DNA of 64,000 nt, taken from positions 186,001 to 250,000 of the forward strand of contig NZ_CP069362.1 in the NCBI RefSeq assembly GCF_029910535.1. Direction: 5' to 3'. Below the pieces are notes generated by a model. It did no database searches. It was not told the origin of the DNA and saw only the letters and a list, made by a program, of their open reading frames with translations. Positions 55,366 through 63,476 of the stretch are shown in pieces. This DNA comes from Marinitoga aeolica (GTDB taxonomy: Bacteria; Thermotogota; Thermotogae; Petrotogales; Petrotogaceae). Made by a program: the position numbers and the translations under genes. The number at the start of each line of letters is the position of its first letter. Within the stretch, counting starts at the first letter, position 1.

Positions 55366-56244
55366 TTCTCTACATTTTTCTTTAATATCTTCAAATTTTT
55401 CCATTCTATTTACAGGATTTGGATCAATTAAATCTAAAATAAATTGCATTACATTTTGACTTTCAAAATAATTTAAATAATATTTTGCATTATATATTAA
55501 ATCACCAGTAATTTCATTATTTATATATGCTCCTTTCGTAACAATATCAAAAAGCAATATACCAATTTGATATGAAACTATAGTTTTTGCTTTTATTTTT
55601 TTATTTCCTTTAGATTTTATGTATTCAATTAGTTCAGGTGGTGTATATCTTTTATTTATTATGCTTCCATATAAATTTTCATTTGTTATTACTTTATCAT
55701 CAATGTATCCATTAATATGTCTGCTTATATATCTTAACCCTTTAATTTTTAATATATCATCTTTTTGAACAATTATATGTTCTGGAAATATTCCTAAATG
55801 AATCAAATTTTTATTATATAAATCTCTTTGAAAGTCTATTAATGATGGAATTATACTTCTCATAATTCTTTTTAATGCTATTTCATCTTGATCTTTTTTA
55901 GTATTTGAATTATATTTTACAAAAAAATTGTTTTTTATAGCATCTTTCATTATTACTCCATCAAAATAATCCATATATACTATATTATTTTTAAAATCTA
56001 CTATTTCTGGTAATTGATTGCTGGAAGCTAAATTATTTACTTTTATTATTCTTTCTAATATTTTTTGTCTTTTTATTTTTTTTTCTTCATTATCTGAAAC
56101 AGGCAAAATATAACCTAATACAATATTATCTTTTAATACATCTTTTGTATAAAATCTAATTTTAAATGTTTCACTAAAACTATTTATTTTTGAACTAATG
56201 ATACTTTCTTTGTTAGAATAATTTTTGTATTTCTTCCATTCCAA
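55354..56244 (-). CDS. Protein-kinase-like pseudokinase
   Basis: A 296-aa protein with the outline of a Hanks-type kinase. In the C-lobe NLIHLGIFPEHIIVQKDDIL stands where HRDxKPxN belongs; the catalytic Asp and metal Asn are replaced. The DFG position reads IKGLRYISR. RYTPPELIEYIK corresponds to the APE region, and SYQIGILLFDIVTKG to the DxYSLGxxLxELxTG helix. It should be inactive as a kinase and may be a scaffold or substrate sensor for the active kinase at 61833. TTG 56244 is the likely start behind GGAGATGATAT; an in-frame ATG at 56268 precedes that site. Confidence 0.7.
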   Translation of the reverse strand: MEWKKYKNYSNKESIISSKINSFSETFKIRFYTKDVLKDNIVLGYILPVSDNEEKKIKRQKILERIIKVNNLASSNQLPEIVDFKNNIVYMDYFDGVIMKDAIKNNFFVKYNSNTKKDQDEIALKRIMRSIIPSLIDFQRDLYNKNLIHLGIFPEHIIVQKDDILKIKGLRYISRHINGYIDDKVITNENLYGSIINKRYTPPELIEYIKSKGNKKIKAKTIVSYQIGILLFDIVTKGAYINNEITGDLIYNAKYYLNYFESQNVMQFILDLIDPNPVNRMEKFEDIKEKCREFTK

Positions 56245-56257
56245 AATATCATCTCCT

Positions 56258-57049
56258 TTATATTTCATTTATGTCTCTTACATCTATTCCCAAACCTCTA
56301 GCTTTTAACTTTAAATTTTTATCTGAAGTTATAAATATACAATCTTTTTCTTCCAATGCTACTGAAAGAATTATATTATCTGCTTTACTCATATTTAATT
56401 CTGGTGGTAAATTATTTACATTACCTAATTTAACTTCAATCATATTATTTTTTGTGTATTTGTCTAATTTTTTATGAATCTTGCTAATATTATGTTGCAA
56501 ATCTTTTTTTCTTTTTAAATTGTCTAATTCTTCTAATATTTCATATGGTATTATTATTCTGTTTTTTTTAGATATTAATTTTTCTATTATTCCAATATCG
56601 TTTATTAAAACATTTGTATCTAAAATTATTTTTTTATTTTCTATAGTAATTTCATCAGGTATGTCATTTCCTTTGCTTTCTCTATTATTTATTATGATTT
56701 TTATTCCAAGCATTCTATTAATTATTATTTTGTCACCATTATTTAATTCATATCTTTTATCTTTAGTCATTATTTTTTTATTAAATATTACTTCATTATT
56801 TGATATATCCTCTATATAATATTTTCCTTCCAATCTTAATATTCTTAATATTTTTCTTGAAAAACTTTTTTTAGAATCAAATTCTGAAATATCAATATCA
56901 GATTCTACACTTCTTCCTATAATCGCTTCATCATATTTTAATTCTTTTGTCAAAACTATTTTGTTTTTTAAATAAAACTCTAATTTCAATTTATCTTCAT
57001 TTTCTTCTTCAATATCAAATAAATTTTCAAAAATTTCAGCATATTTCAA
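56258..57049 (-). CDS. FHA domain fused to PIN-type ribonuclease
   Basis: A 263-aa protein. FHA domain at ~20-120: EAIIGRSVESDIDIS with the GR and FSRKI motifs and a C-terminal GDKIIINRMLGIKII. PIN domain at ~135-263: IILDTNVLINDIG (first Asp), IIPYEILEELDNLKRK (Glu), SKADNIILSVALEE (Asp) and CIFITSDKNLKLKARGLG (Asp), so all four acidic metal ligands are present. FHA binds phospho-threonine, so this looks like an RNase recruited or gated by the nearby kinase. TTG 57049 follows GGAGGTGAAAAGA. A terminator T-run abuts that ribosome site directly, leaving no room for a promoter. Confidence 0.85.
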   Translation of the reverse strand: MKYAEIFENLFDIEEENEDKLKLEFYLKNKIVLTKELKYDEAIIGRSVESDIDISEFDSKKSFSRKILRILRLEGKYYIEDISNNEVIFNKKIMTKDKRYELNNGDKIIINRMLGIKIIINNRESKGNDIPDEITIENKKIILDTNVLINDIGIIEKLISKKNRIIIPYEILEELDNLKRKKDLQHNISKIHKKLDKYTKNNMIEVKLGNVNNLPPELNMSKADNIILSVALEEKDCIFITSDKNLKLKARGLGIDVRDINEI

Positions 57050-57063
57050 TCTTTTCACCTCCA

Positions 57064-57086
57064 AAAAAGCCCCGCTAAATGCGGGG
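57064..57086 (-). terminator. Terminator directly abutting the FHA-PIN ribosome site
   Basis: CCCCGC (57086 side GCGGGG) forms a 6-bp GC stem around ATTTA, and TTTTTT follows on the minus strand, then immediately GGAGGTG. It ends the vWA transcript, and FHA-PIN would be made only by read-through. It may act as an attenuator. Confidence 0.75.
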
Positions 57087-57091
57087 TAAGG

Positions 57092-58423
57092 TTAAAATAT
57101 ATCATTATATAATGAATCTAAATCTTCTTCATCTGTTATAAATCCTTCATCATTTATTTTTGTAGAGGAATTTGAAGCAGCTATTAATAAATCATTTGGT
57201 ATATTTTTGGTTATTATATATTGTTCTTTTATTTTTCTATAATTTTCTGCTATTTCATCTTCACCTATTTCTTCAGCTCTTTCTATTATTTCATCTAATG
57301 TTTTTAATACTCCTCTATCATTATTTTTATTAATATATTCATTTAAATAATCATCTAATCTTTTTATATTACATCTTTGAACTATATCTTTTACACTTTG
57401 ATATTCATAATTTGATTTTTCATAATCACTTGTCATATCTATTACAATATCTACATTTTGTTCTTTTCTTTCGTTTGTTGCTGGTATATGATAGCTTAAT
57501 TTTGCTGACATTACTCTAAATTTTCCATCATATTTATTTCTTGCTGAAGGTATAGCTATTTCAAATACATATTGATAGAATCTATTATTTTCAATATCAT
57601 CTAATTTTATTTTATATATTCTTTCTTTATCTAATTCCATTTTTCCATAATATGTTGTTTCAGGTACTGCTCTATAATAATCATTAACTCTAACTTTTTC
57701 TGATACTTTTATTTCTATTTCAATTTCATTTACTACAACTGATTTAGATCTTTTTAATGCGCTTTCAAATACTTGTATTGATTGTGAAGCATTTTTTATC
57801 CAATCTGTTGTACCTCTTCCTGGTTTTACGATTTTTTCAATAAATGAGTAATTAAAATCATTACCTATTCCAAGTGCTGTTATACTTATATTTTCTTCTG
57901 CTATTAAAGCACCTTCTCTTATTCCATCTTCTTCTCTATCTTCTACAGGTAATCCATCTGTTAAAAATATAATTTTTTTTGTATTTCCTGTGTTTATTTT
58001 CAATATTTCTCTTGCTTTAGCCAAAGCTGCTGAAATATTTGTTGCTCCAGATTCACTATATGCTTTTTCAACTGCATCATTAAATTGTTCTTCTGTTAAA
58101 TTTTTTGCATGATCCAATATTACAACAGGATATGAATGATATATTATTAAACTTATACTATCTTCTGGAGTTAAAAATTGATATAAGTTTTTAGTAGATT
58201 TTACAGCTGTTTCTAATTTTGTTATTTTACCTTCAATATATTCATTCATTGAACCTGATACATCCAAAACAATACAGAAATCTGTTCCTTTTACTGCATA
58301 TTCTTCTTTTCTTAATTCTTCTCCAGGTTTTACTTCTAATAATAAATTTACATATGTATCTTCTTTTGAGCCAGAATAAACATAAGGTTTATCAAAGTTA
58401 TAAGATAGTACTAATTCTTTCAA
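57092..58423 (-). CDS. vWA-domain protein (TerY/YfbK-like)
   Basis: A 443-aa protein. The vWA domain at ~45-230 has a complete MIDAS: DVSGS in CIVLDVSGSMNEYI, Thr in SGATNISAAL, and Asp in IFLTDGLPVED. The C-terminal half is a beta-rich region (VNEIEIEIKVSEKVRVNDYY; RVMSAKLSYHIPATNERKE) and a helical tail. vWA proteins of this kind occur with PP2C phosphatases and Ser/Thr kinases in TerY-type triads, and all three classes are present here. TTG 58423 follows GGGAGGTATTAAC. It has its own ATGTCT box and ends at its own terminator. Confidence 0.88.
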   Translation of the reverse strand: MKELVLSYNFDKPYVYSGSKEDTYVNLLLEVKPGEELRKEEYAVKGTDFCIVLDVSGSMNEYIEGKITKLETAVKSTKNLYQFLTPEDSISLIIYHSYPVVILDHAKNLTEEQFNDAVEKAYSESGATNISAALAKAREILKINTGNTKKIIFLTDGLPVEDREEDGIREGALIAEENISITALGIGNDFNYSFIEKIVKPGRGTTDWIKNASQSIQVFESALKRSKSVVVNEIEIEIKVSEKVRVNDYYRAVPETTYYGKMELDKERIYKIKLDDIENNRFYQYVFEIAIPSARNKYDGKFRVMSAKLSYHIPATNERKEQNVDIVIDMTSDYEKSNYEYQSVKDIVQRCNIKRLDDYLNEYINKNNDRGVLKTLDEIIERAEEIGEDEIAENYRKIKEQYIITKNIPNDLLIAASNSSTKINDEGFITDEEDLDSLYNDIF

Positions 58424-58448
58424 GTTAATACCTCCCTTTATTTTTGAT

Positions 58449-58471
58449 TTTTCAAATTATCAACAGACATT
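58449..58471 (-). promoter_or_regulatory. Shared box (ATGTCTGTTGATAATTTG) upstream of vWA gene
   Basis: Copy of the conserved box, 26 bp before the TTG start. It directly follows the T-run of the preceding terminator (TTTTTTAATGTCTG). GATAAT inside could serve as a -10. Confidence 0.65.
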
Positions 58472-58495
58472 AAAAAAGGCCAGGTTTTCCTGGCC
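58472..58495 (-). terminator. Terminator of the coiled-coil membrane protein gene
   Basis: GGCCAGG / CCTGGCC 7-bp stem with an AAAA loop on the minus strand and TTTTTT following. It separates the gene ending at 58501 from the vWA unit. Confidence 0.9.
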
Positions 58496-58500
58496 ATACA

Positions 58501-59319
58501 TTATTCACCATCAAATAATTTATCAATTTCTTCTTTTATATTTGTTTTTGTTTCAACTTCATCTAGTTCTTTTGTTAGTTTATTTATATCTTCTAATCCT
58601 TCAGAATTCATAGTTTCACTTTTTGCATCATATTTCATTATTTCTTCATCTAATGCTTTTTCTATTTCTTCACCTGTTTTTGTATATTTTCCTGTCATAA
58701 AATCTTCTTCAAATCCTTCTAATTCTTTTTTCATATCTAATTTCATTTTCTTTGCAGTAACTCTTGCTAATCTTGCTTTTTCTTCTTCAATTTTCGTTCT
58801 ATATTCTTTTAATAATTTATTTGCATTATTTAATGATTCAGTTATTTCTCCGTATATTTCTTTTTTTAATTCAAGTTGTTTGCTTAAGTTTTCATCAATT
58901 TCATTTTTCAATATTTCTGCTTTTTCTTTTAATTCATTTAATTTATATTTATTTGTACCAATTTCAACTTCATTTTTTCCTTTATTTTTAGCTGATCTGT
59001 AAATTTCTGCTAATTTATTTATTTTTTCTTCATAATCTTTTATTTTTGATTCTATATCTTCTATTTCTTTTTCTAGATTCATTTTTTTTACTTTTACTTC
59101 TGCAATTTTTTCTAATTTACTATTATATTCATTTTCCATATCTTCTATTTCTTTTTTTATTAGTTCAATTGAGCTTTCAGCTGTATTACTTTTTTCAATT
59201 TTTTCTCTTTGTGTATCTACTTTTGCCATAAATCCTTTTGTTGAGTCTGGAAATACTATTGCTAAAACCACAAAAACAATTACAACTCCTACAATTAAAG
59301 ATATTAATTTTCCACTCAT
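58501..59319 (-). CDS. Membrane-anchored coiled-coil protein
   Basis: A 272-aa protein with one N-terminal membrane helix (LISLIVGVVIVFVVLAIVF) and then ~190 residues of coiled coil (IELIKKEIEDMENEYNSKLE; RTKIEEEKARLARVTAKKMK). It resembles PspA/IM30-type membrane-stress proteins in general shape only; the family is not certain. ATG 59319 follows GGGAGGTTAGAGC. It has its own box and terminator, so it is separately transcribed in the signalling cluster. Confidence 0.75.
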   Translation of the reverse strand: MSGKLISLIVGVVIVFVVLAIVFPDSTKGFMAKVDTQREKIEKSNTAESSIELIKKEIEDMENEYNSKLEKIAEVKVKKMNLEKEIEDIESKIKDYEEKINKLAEIYRSAKNKGKNEVEIGTNKYKLNELKEKAEILKNEIDENLSKQLELKKEIYGEITESLNNANKLLKEYRTKIEEEKARLARVTAKKMKLDMKKELEGFEEDFMTGKYTKTGEEIEKALDEEIMKYDAKSETMNSEGLEDINKLTKELDEVETKTNIKEEIDKLFDGE

Positions 59320-59348
59320 GCTCTAACCTCCCATTAATAAATTTGTTT

Positions 59349-59370
59349 TTCAAATTATAAATAGACATTT
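59349..59370 (-). promoter_or_regulatory. Shared box (ATGTCTATTTATAATTTG) upstream of coiled-coil gene
   Basis: Copy of the conserved box 30 bp before the ATG. Here the inner hexamer is a perfect TATAAT, supporting a promoter -10 reading of the box. Confidence 0.65.
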
Positions 59371-59385
59371 GAAATTTTTAGAATT

Positions 59386-59409
59386 AATCAGGGAGAATAC
59401 TCCCTGATT
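59386..59409 (-). terminator. Hairpin after the 47-aa gene
   Basis: AATCAGGGAG / CTCCCTGATT 10-bp stem around a 4-nt loop. The following minus-strand sequence is AT-rich without a clean U-run, so termination may be partial. Confidence 0.6.
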
Positions 59410-59552
59410 TAAATTAAAAGCCCAATAATTGCTAATATTATTGCCAAAGGCCATGTTCCAGATACTGCTGTTCCAAACATTGCAACTCCTATATGAGATC
59501 CTATAATACGACCTAAAATAGCTAATCCAACACTTTGTATTAACTTTCTCAT
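59409..59552 (-). CDS. Small glycine-rich membrane protein (47 aa)
   Basis: The sequence reads MRKLIQSVGLAILGRIIGSH then IGVAMFGTAVSGTWPLAIIL and a hydrophobic end. There are two short membrane segments with a glycine-zipper look. ATG 59552 follows AAGGGAGGTAGAAAA, and the shared box lies 31 bp upstream, so it is a real transcription unit. Function unknown; a phage-shock, pore-forming or anchor role is possible. Confidence 0.7.
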   Translation of the reverse strand: MRKLIQSVGLAILGRIIGSHIGVAMFGTAVSGTWPLAIILAIIGLLI

Positions 59553-59582
59553 TTTTCTACCTCCCTTTTAACAATTTTGTTT

Positions 59583-59604
59583 TTCAAATTATTATTAGAC
59601 ATTT
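59583..59604 (-). promoter_or_regulatory. Shared box (ATGTCTAATAATAATTTG) upstream of the 47-aa gene
   Basis: Copy of the conserved box, directly following the terminator stem at 59605-59634 on the minus strand. Confidence 0.65.
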
Positions 59605-59634
59605 AAAAATGGTCAGAGAAACCTGACCATTTTT
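59605..59634 (-). terminator. Terminator between two box copies
   Basis: AAAAATGGTCAG (59605-59616) pairs with CTGACCATTTTT (59623-59634), a 12-bp stem whose minus-strand 3' arm ends in TTTTT. It ends either read-through from the FHA gene or a short RNA started at the 59681 box. Confidence 0.8.
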
Positions 59635-59680
59635 ATAATTTATATTTAGTTTTTGAATATGAAATTTTAATATTTATTTA

Positions 59681-59703
59681 TTCTAAGTTATTTATAGACA
59701 TTT
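59681..59703 (-). promoter_or_regulatory. Shared box (ATGTCTATAAATAACTTA) without a following gene
   Basis: Copy of the conserved box, slightly diverged (TTAGAA instead of TTGAAA). Only ~75 bp of non-coding sequence separates it from the terminator at 59634, so it may drive a small RNA, or be a vestige of a lost gene. Confidence 0.5.
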
Positions 59704-59734
59704 AATTTTGTCATTAAATATACATTTTTAGTGA

Positions 59735-60310
59735 TTACATAAATGAAACTTGAATTCCTATTTTTTTGGATATAATTATTTTATCAGCATCATTTAATTT
59801 TATTTTTTCTCCAATTTTTACAATATTTTGATTTAAATATATAGGTGTTTTTTTTGTCAATCTTAATAAATAATATTCATTATTTTCTCTTATTATTTTT
59901 ATATGTCTTTTGCTTATTTCTTTTTCTAAATCAAAATCTTCTAAATCTATATCTGTTTCTGGATTTTTTCTCCCAATTAATATTTCGTCATATAAAAAAT
60001 TTTTTTCTATTAATTCTTTCTTACTAGAATATACTTTTATTATTATTCCAGCTGTTTCTGCAATATTTTCTATTTTTTCAGTTTTTTCTATTTCTGCATC
60101 ATCTAAATTTTTATTAATTTCATAATCGCCAATAGTTTCATCTAATTGATTATTTTCATGTACTACATTTAATACTTTTAAAAATTCATTCATTTCTTTT
60201 TCTATTTTTTTTTCAGTTTGTTGCTCTTGAATAATATATCCACCACACTCACAAAATTCTTCTGGATAGTCGTCTTCATATTCTCTTTGGCAATTTAAAC
60301 ATTTTTTCAT
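59735..60310 (-). CDS. Zinc-ribbon plus FHA-domain protein
   Basis: A 191-aa protein. An N-terminal four-cysteine zinc ribbon (KCLNCQREY and EFCECGGYI), an acidic linker, then an FHA domain at ~95-191 with DEILIGRKNPETDIDLEDFD, EISKRHIKII (the conserved SxxH) and a C-terminal GEKIKLNDADKIIISKKIG. It should bind phospho-threonine on the kinase or its substrates. The ATG overlaps the PP2C stop (TAATG) behind GGAGG, so kinase, phosphatase and this FHA protein form one operon. Confidence 0.88.
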   Translation of the reverse strand: MKKCLNCQREYEDDYPEEFCECGGYIIQEQQTEKKIEKEMNEFLKVLNVVHENNQLDETIGDYEINKNLDDAEIEKTEKIENIAETAGIIIKVYSSKKELIEKNFLYDEILIGRKNPETDIDLEDFDLEKEISKRHIKIIRENNEYYLLRLTKKTPIYLNQNIVKIGEKIKLNDADKIIISKKIGIQVSFM

Positions 60311-61821
60311 TATTTTTCCTCCTTTTTATATATAGGATTAAATAAATGTAATGTTATATTATCCGCTGCTTCATTGGATTCTAATTCACAAATTATTTTT
60401 ATTGCTGCTACTTTCAATTTATTATATTTTGAATATATTTTAAAAAAATCTTCTTTAAAAAAATCTTCTTTATTGTCTTCTTCTCCTTTCCAATAGTCCA
60501 ATACTCCATCAGAACTTACAAGTACTATTTCATCATCTAATAATTTTGTTTCTGAATAGAAATAATTGATCTTTTCTGGTACAATTTCATTTTCTATTTG
60601 TTTATATTTCCCTATATATTCTGTTAATGATGATTCTTTACCTTTTAAATTTCTTTTATTAATTAATTTTTCTCTTTTTATGTTATGTTCTATATTCATT
60701 TTTAAGATATAATCTTTATTCATTATAAATATATTTGAATCTCCTACTGATGCAATGTATAAGTTATCATTGTATAATATTACTAATGCTAAAGTACTAG
60801 CCATAATATCAGTTGCATTAAATTCTTTTTTTAATTCTTTTGCTTTAATCAATATTTTTTCATTAGATTCTTTTAATATATCTTCAATAAATCTTTTTAC
60901 TGTTTCAGTGTTAATATCTTTTTCTTTTAATTCATCCCATTTATTTAAAATAATTTCTTTAACTATATTTGAAGCTATTTTTCCATTTCCCACTTTAGCT
61001 GTTGATACACCATCCATAACTGCAAATATAGCTTTTTCATTATATACATCTTTAAACCACGAATCTTGATTTACATCATCTAAAAAATCATCTTCTTCCT
61101 TTAATTTTTTACTTCCTTCAGAACTTTTAGTTGCTCTTGCTATTTTTTCAATTAATTTTTTTTGTGTTTTTCTTCTTTTTCTTCTTTCCAAAGTTTTTAA
61201 AAATATTTTTTTAGATTGCTTGATTGAATAATCGTTATATAATGACTTTTTAAACCAATATTGTAAATCATATTCTCCCATTTCTTTTAATTTTTCTTTT
61301 ACGTAATATTTTTTTTCCTTTATTTTTCCAATAGATATATAATCATCACCAAATAATAATCTTGCAAATATTTCTGCTATCAATGTTGAATTATTTAAAT
61401 CAAATTTAGAAATTTTTGATCTTATTGATATTGGCATATTAAATTTTTTTAATTCAACTATATCATATTCGCTAAATATTGGGTAATATAGAAATATATA
61501 TGGTTTTAACTCTTGATCAAAATATATAGATTTTGGATCGATTATAAAAAACTTATAACCGTTTTCTTCTGTTTTTTCCATTAATTCTAATAAATTCAAA
61601 GTCATATTTATTACACTTTCAATATCATTATTTACTTCTTTAAAAGGTTTTAATTTTTCATCAAATAAAAATAAAACTTCATTATTCTCAAAATTTTTTA
61701 ATGGATATTCTATATTTTCTAAATTTGGTTTTTCTTTAAATATTTTGAAATCTGTTATCCATTCAACATTGTTAAATATTAAAATATCCCTTTTTTCTAT
61801 TCTTGATTCAATATATGCCAA
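60310..61821 (-). CDS. PP2C-type protein phosphatase with kinase-like N-terminal region
   Basis: A 503-aa protein. Residues ~235-500 are a PP2C phosphatase: VNQDSWF, IFAVMDGVSTAKVGNGKIAS, YIASVGDSNIFIM, VLVSSDGVLDYW and AADNITLHLF, with all metal-binding Asp residues in place. Residues ~1-215 look like a decayed kinase lobe: GYKFFIIDPKSIYFDQELKP at the catalytic-loop position and NSTLIAEIFARLLFGDDY at the later helix. The start is TTG 61821 behind GGAGGGATTAAT, 11 bp after the kinase stop. It should reverse the phosphorylation made by the adjacent kinase. Confidence 0.9.
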   Translation of the reverse strand: MAYIESRIEKRDILIFNNVEWITDFKIFKEKPNLENIEYPLKNFENNEVLFLFDEKLKPFKEVNNDIESVINMTLNLLELMEKTEENGYKFFIIDPKSIYFDQELKPYIFLYYPIFSEYDIVELKKFNMPISIRSKISKFDLNNSTLIAEIFARLLFGDDYISIGKIKEKKYYVKEKLKEMGEYDLQYWFKKSLYNDYSIKQSKKIFLKTLERRKRRKTQKKLIEKIARATKSSEGSKKLKEEDDFLDDVNQDSWFKDVYNEKAIFAVMDGVSTAKVGNGKIASNIVKEIILNKWDELKEKDINTETVKRFIEDILKESNEKILIKAKELKKEFNATDIMASTLALVILYNDNLYIASVGDSNIFIMNKDYILKMNIEHNIKREKLINKRNLKGKESSLTEYIGKYKQIENEIVPEKINYFYSETKLLDDEIVLVSSDGVLDYWKGEEDNKEDFFKEDFFKIYSKYNKLKVAAIKIICELESNEAADNITLHLFNPIYKKEEK

Positions 61822-61832
61822 ATTAATCCCTC

Positions 61833-63020
61833 CTATATCGATGAATTTATATGATATGCACTGCTTACATTTCTTAATGCTATAAAAACATCATTTAGCA
61901 TTTCCTTACAATCAAGATATCTTTTATTTATATCTTTTTGTGATGCCTTTTCTATTATTTTTACTATACTTTGATGTATATTTAACTTTGAATAATCTAA
62001 ATTTGCAATCCCTTTTTCATTTGTATAATTTGATAGATTTTCTTCAGTAAATAAGTCATACATCATCACACCTAATGTATATATATCTGCTCTTCCATCA
62101 AAAGGTAAATTCCTATCTTTTATTTCTGGCGCCATATAACCTGGTGTTCCAACTCCTCTGTTTATAAATTTTCCATTAGGATTTATTATAGCAACTCCTC
62201 CTAAATCTATTAATGTAAATGTGTTATTAGGGCTTGCTATTATATTGTCTGGTTTTAAATCTTGATATACAAATTTTGCTCCTTTGCTATTTCCTTTATG
62301 CATATCTTTGAATGTTTTTAATAATTGTTTGGCTAATTTTAATACGAACATTTGCCAATAAGGAGATTCCCTATCTATATTGTTATTTTTTATATAATCA
62401 GATATAGTATCTCCATCAATATATTGCATTACAATATATGGTTCATCATATGCTAGTTCATTTAAAAATTGTTTTCCAGGAATAATTTTTCCGTCAGGCC
62501 AGTTTATTGTTGGTGCGTACCCTTTTACGTAATTACATAGTACAGGTATATTTGGAATATTCATTTTTTTTAATGCTAATAATATAGCTTTTTCTATTTC
62601 AATATCTTTTCTTCTTTTTTCTATTATTTCCTTACTATCTAAATTCGTTCTTTTTATTTTGTTTTTATAATTATTAGATTTTATTAATACTTTTCTACCA
62701 AATAAAACTTTATCTTCAGCTATTAATATCAATCCAAATCCGCTATTTGCACTTAATATATCTTGAACAATATATCTACCAGAAATCTCAGCAGGAACTA
62801 AAAATTCTTTTCCATTTTTTATTATTTTTAATACATTTTCAGCTACTTGTTCTTTTTTGTTTTCATTAACATTCTCATTGAATTCTTGATTATTTTCATT
62901 AATATTTGTTGTTATTACATTGTTATTTTTTTCTGATTCTCTTTCATTATTTTCTATAACTTTTTTTTCGTTATTCATTACTGATTTATTATAATTTAAT
63001 AGTTTTTTCAAAAATTCCAC
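61833..63020 (-). CDS. Hanks-type Ser/Thr protein kinase
   Basis: A 395-aa protein. Residues ~15-65 are a low-complexity Asn/Glu linker; the kinase domain spans ~80-395. RKVLIKSNNYK carries the ATP-binding Lys, YQDLKPDNIIAS is the catalytic loop (Tyr-Gln-Asp for HRD), FTLIDLGGV replaces DFG with DLG, and GTPGYMAPEIKDR and DIYTLGVMMYDLF complete the pattern. It should be active and, with no membrane segment, cytoplasmic. GTG 63020 follows GGAGGTGATTAA, 11 bp after the CARF gene stop, so a cyclic-oligoadenylate sensor and a kinase are co-translated. Confidence 0.92.
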   Translation of the reverse strand: MEFLKKLLNYNKSVMNNEKKVIENNERESEKNNNVITTNINENNQEFNENVNENKKEQVAENVLKIIKNGKEFLVPAEISGRYIVQDILSANSGFGLILIAEDKVLFGRKVLIKSNNYKNKIKRTNLDSKEIIEKRRKDIEIEKAILLALKKMNIPNIPVLCNYVKGYAPTINWPDGKIIPGKQFLNELAYDEPYIVMQYIDGDTISDYIKNNNIDRESPYWQMFVLKLAKQLLKTFKDMHKGNSKGAKFVYQDLKPDNIIASPNNTFTLIDLGGVAIINPNGKFINRGVGTPGYMAPEIKDRNLPFDGRADIYTLGVMMYDLFTEENLSNYTNEKGIANLDYSKLNIHQSIVKIIEKASQKDINKRYLDCKEMLNDVFIALRNVSSAYHINSSI

Positions 63021-63031
63021 TTAATCACCTC

Positions 63032-63454
63032 CTATTTTACTTCTATCCATTCTCCTATTACATATGGATTCTCTTTTTGTTGAAATATATCTCTTTTATC
63101 TACTGCAAAAAAGCTTTTATTTTTCACATTAACTATTTCCTTTATTTTTCCAATTACGTATTGTAAAAATGATGTTCCACCACTTAAATTAAAATATATT
63201 TCTTCAGCATCATTTAAATATTTTTCTACATTTTTTATTTTTTCATCAATTTCTTCAAATCCATAAAAAGGATTATTAAATTTTATTACTTTTATATTTT
63301 TTAAATTAAAATCTGATTTTTCAGCAATTTCACTTATTTTTTCTGCACCTTTTTCTGATGTAACAATAATACATAGATCTGGATTTGTGCTTTTTAAAGC
63401 TGTATAAACAACTCCTGGTGATGTGCCTAATGGTGTAATTAAAATTTTACTCAT
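63032..63454 (-). CDS. Stand-alone CARF-domain protein
   Basis: A 140-aa protein consisting only of a CARF-type Rossmann fold: ILITPLGTSPGVVYTALKST (first strand and ligand loop), LCIIVTSEKGAEKISEIAE, IYFNLSGGTSFLQYVIGKI with the SGGT ligand motif, and a short C-terminal strand. There is no HEPN, nuclease or HTH domain. It could be a sensor subunit for the downstream kinase, or a ring nuclease that degrades cyclic oligoadenylate. ATG 63454 follows GAGGAGGCTAGAGT, and the shared box lies just upstream. It lies between cas2 and the kinase operon. Confidence 0.82.
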   Translation of the reverse strand: MSKILITPLGTSPGVVYTALKSTNPDLCIIVTSEKGAEKISEIAEKSDFNLKNIKVIKFNNPFYGFEEIDEKIKNVEKYLNDAEEIYFNLSGGTSFLQYVIGKIKEIVNVKNKSFFAVDKRDIFQQKENPYVIGEWIEVK

Positions 63455-63476
63455 ACTCTAGCCTCCTCTTTAATTT

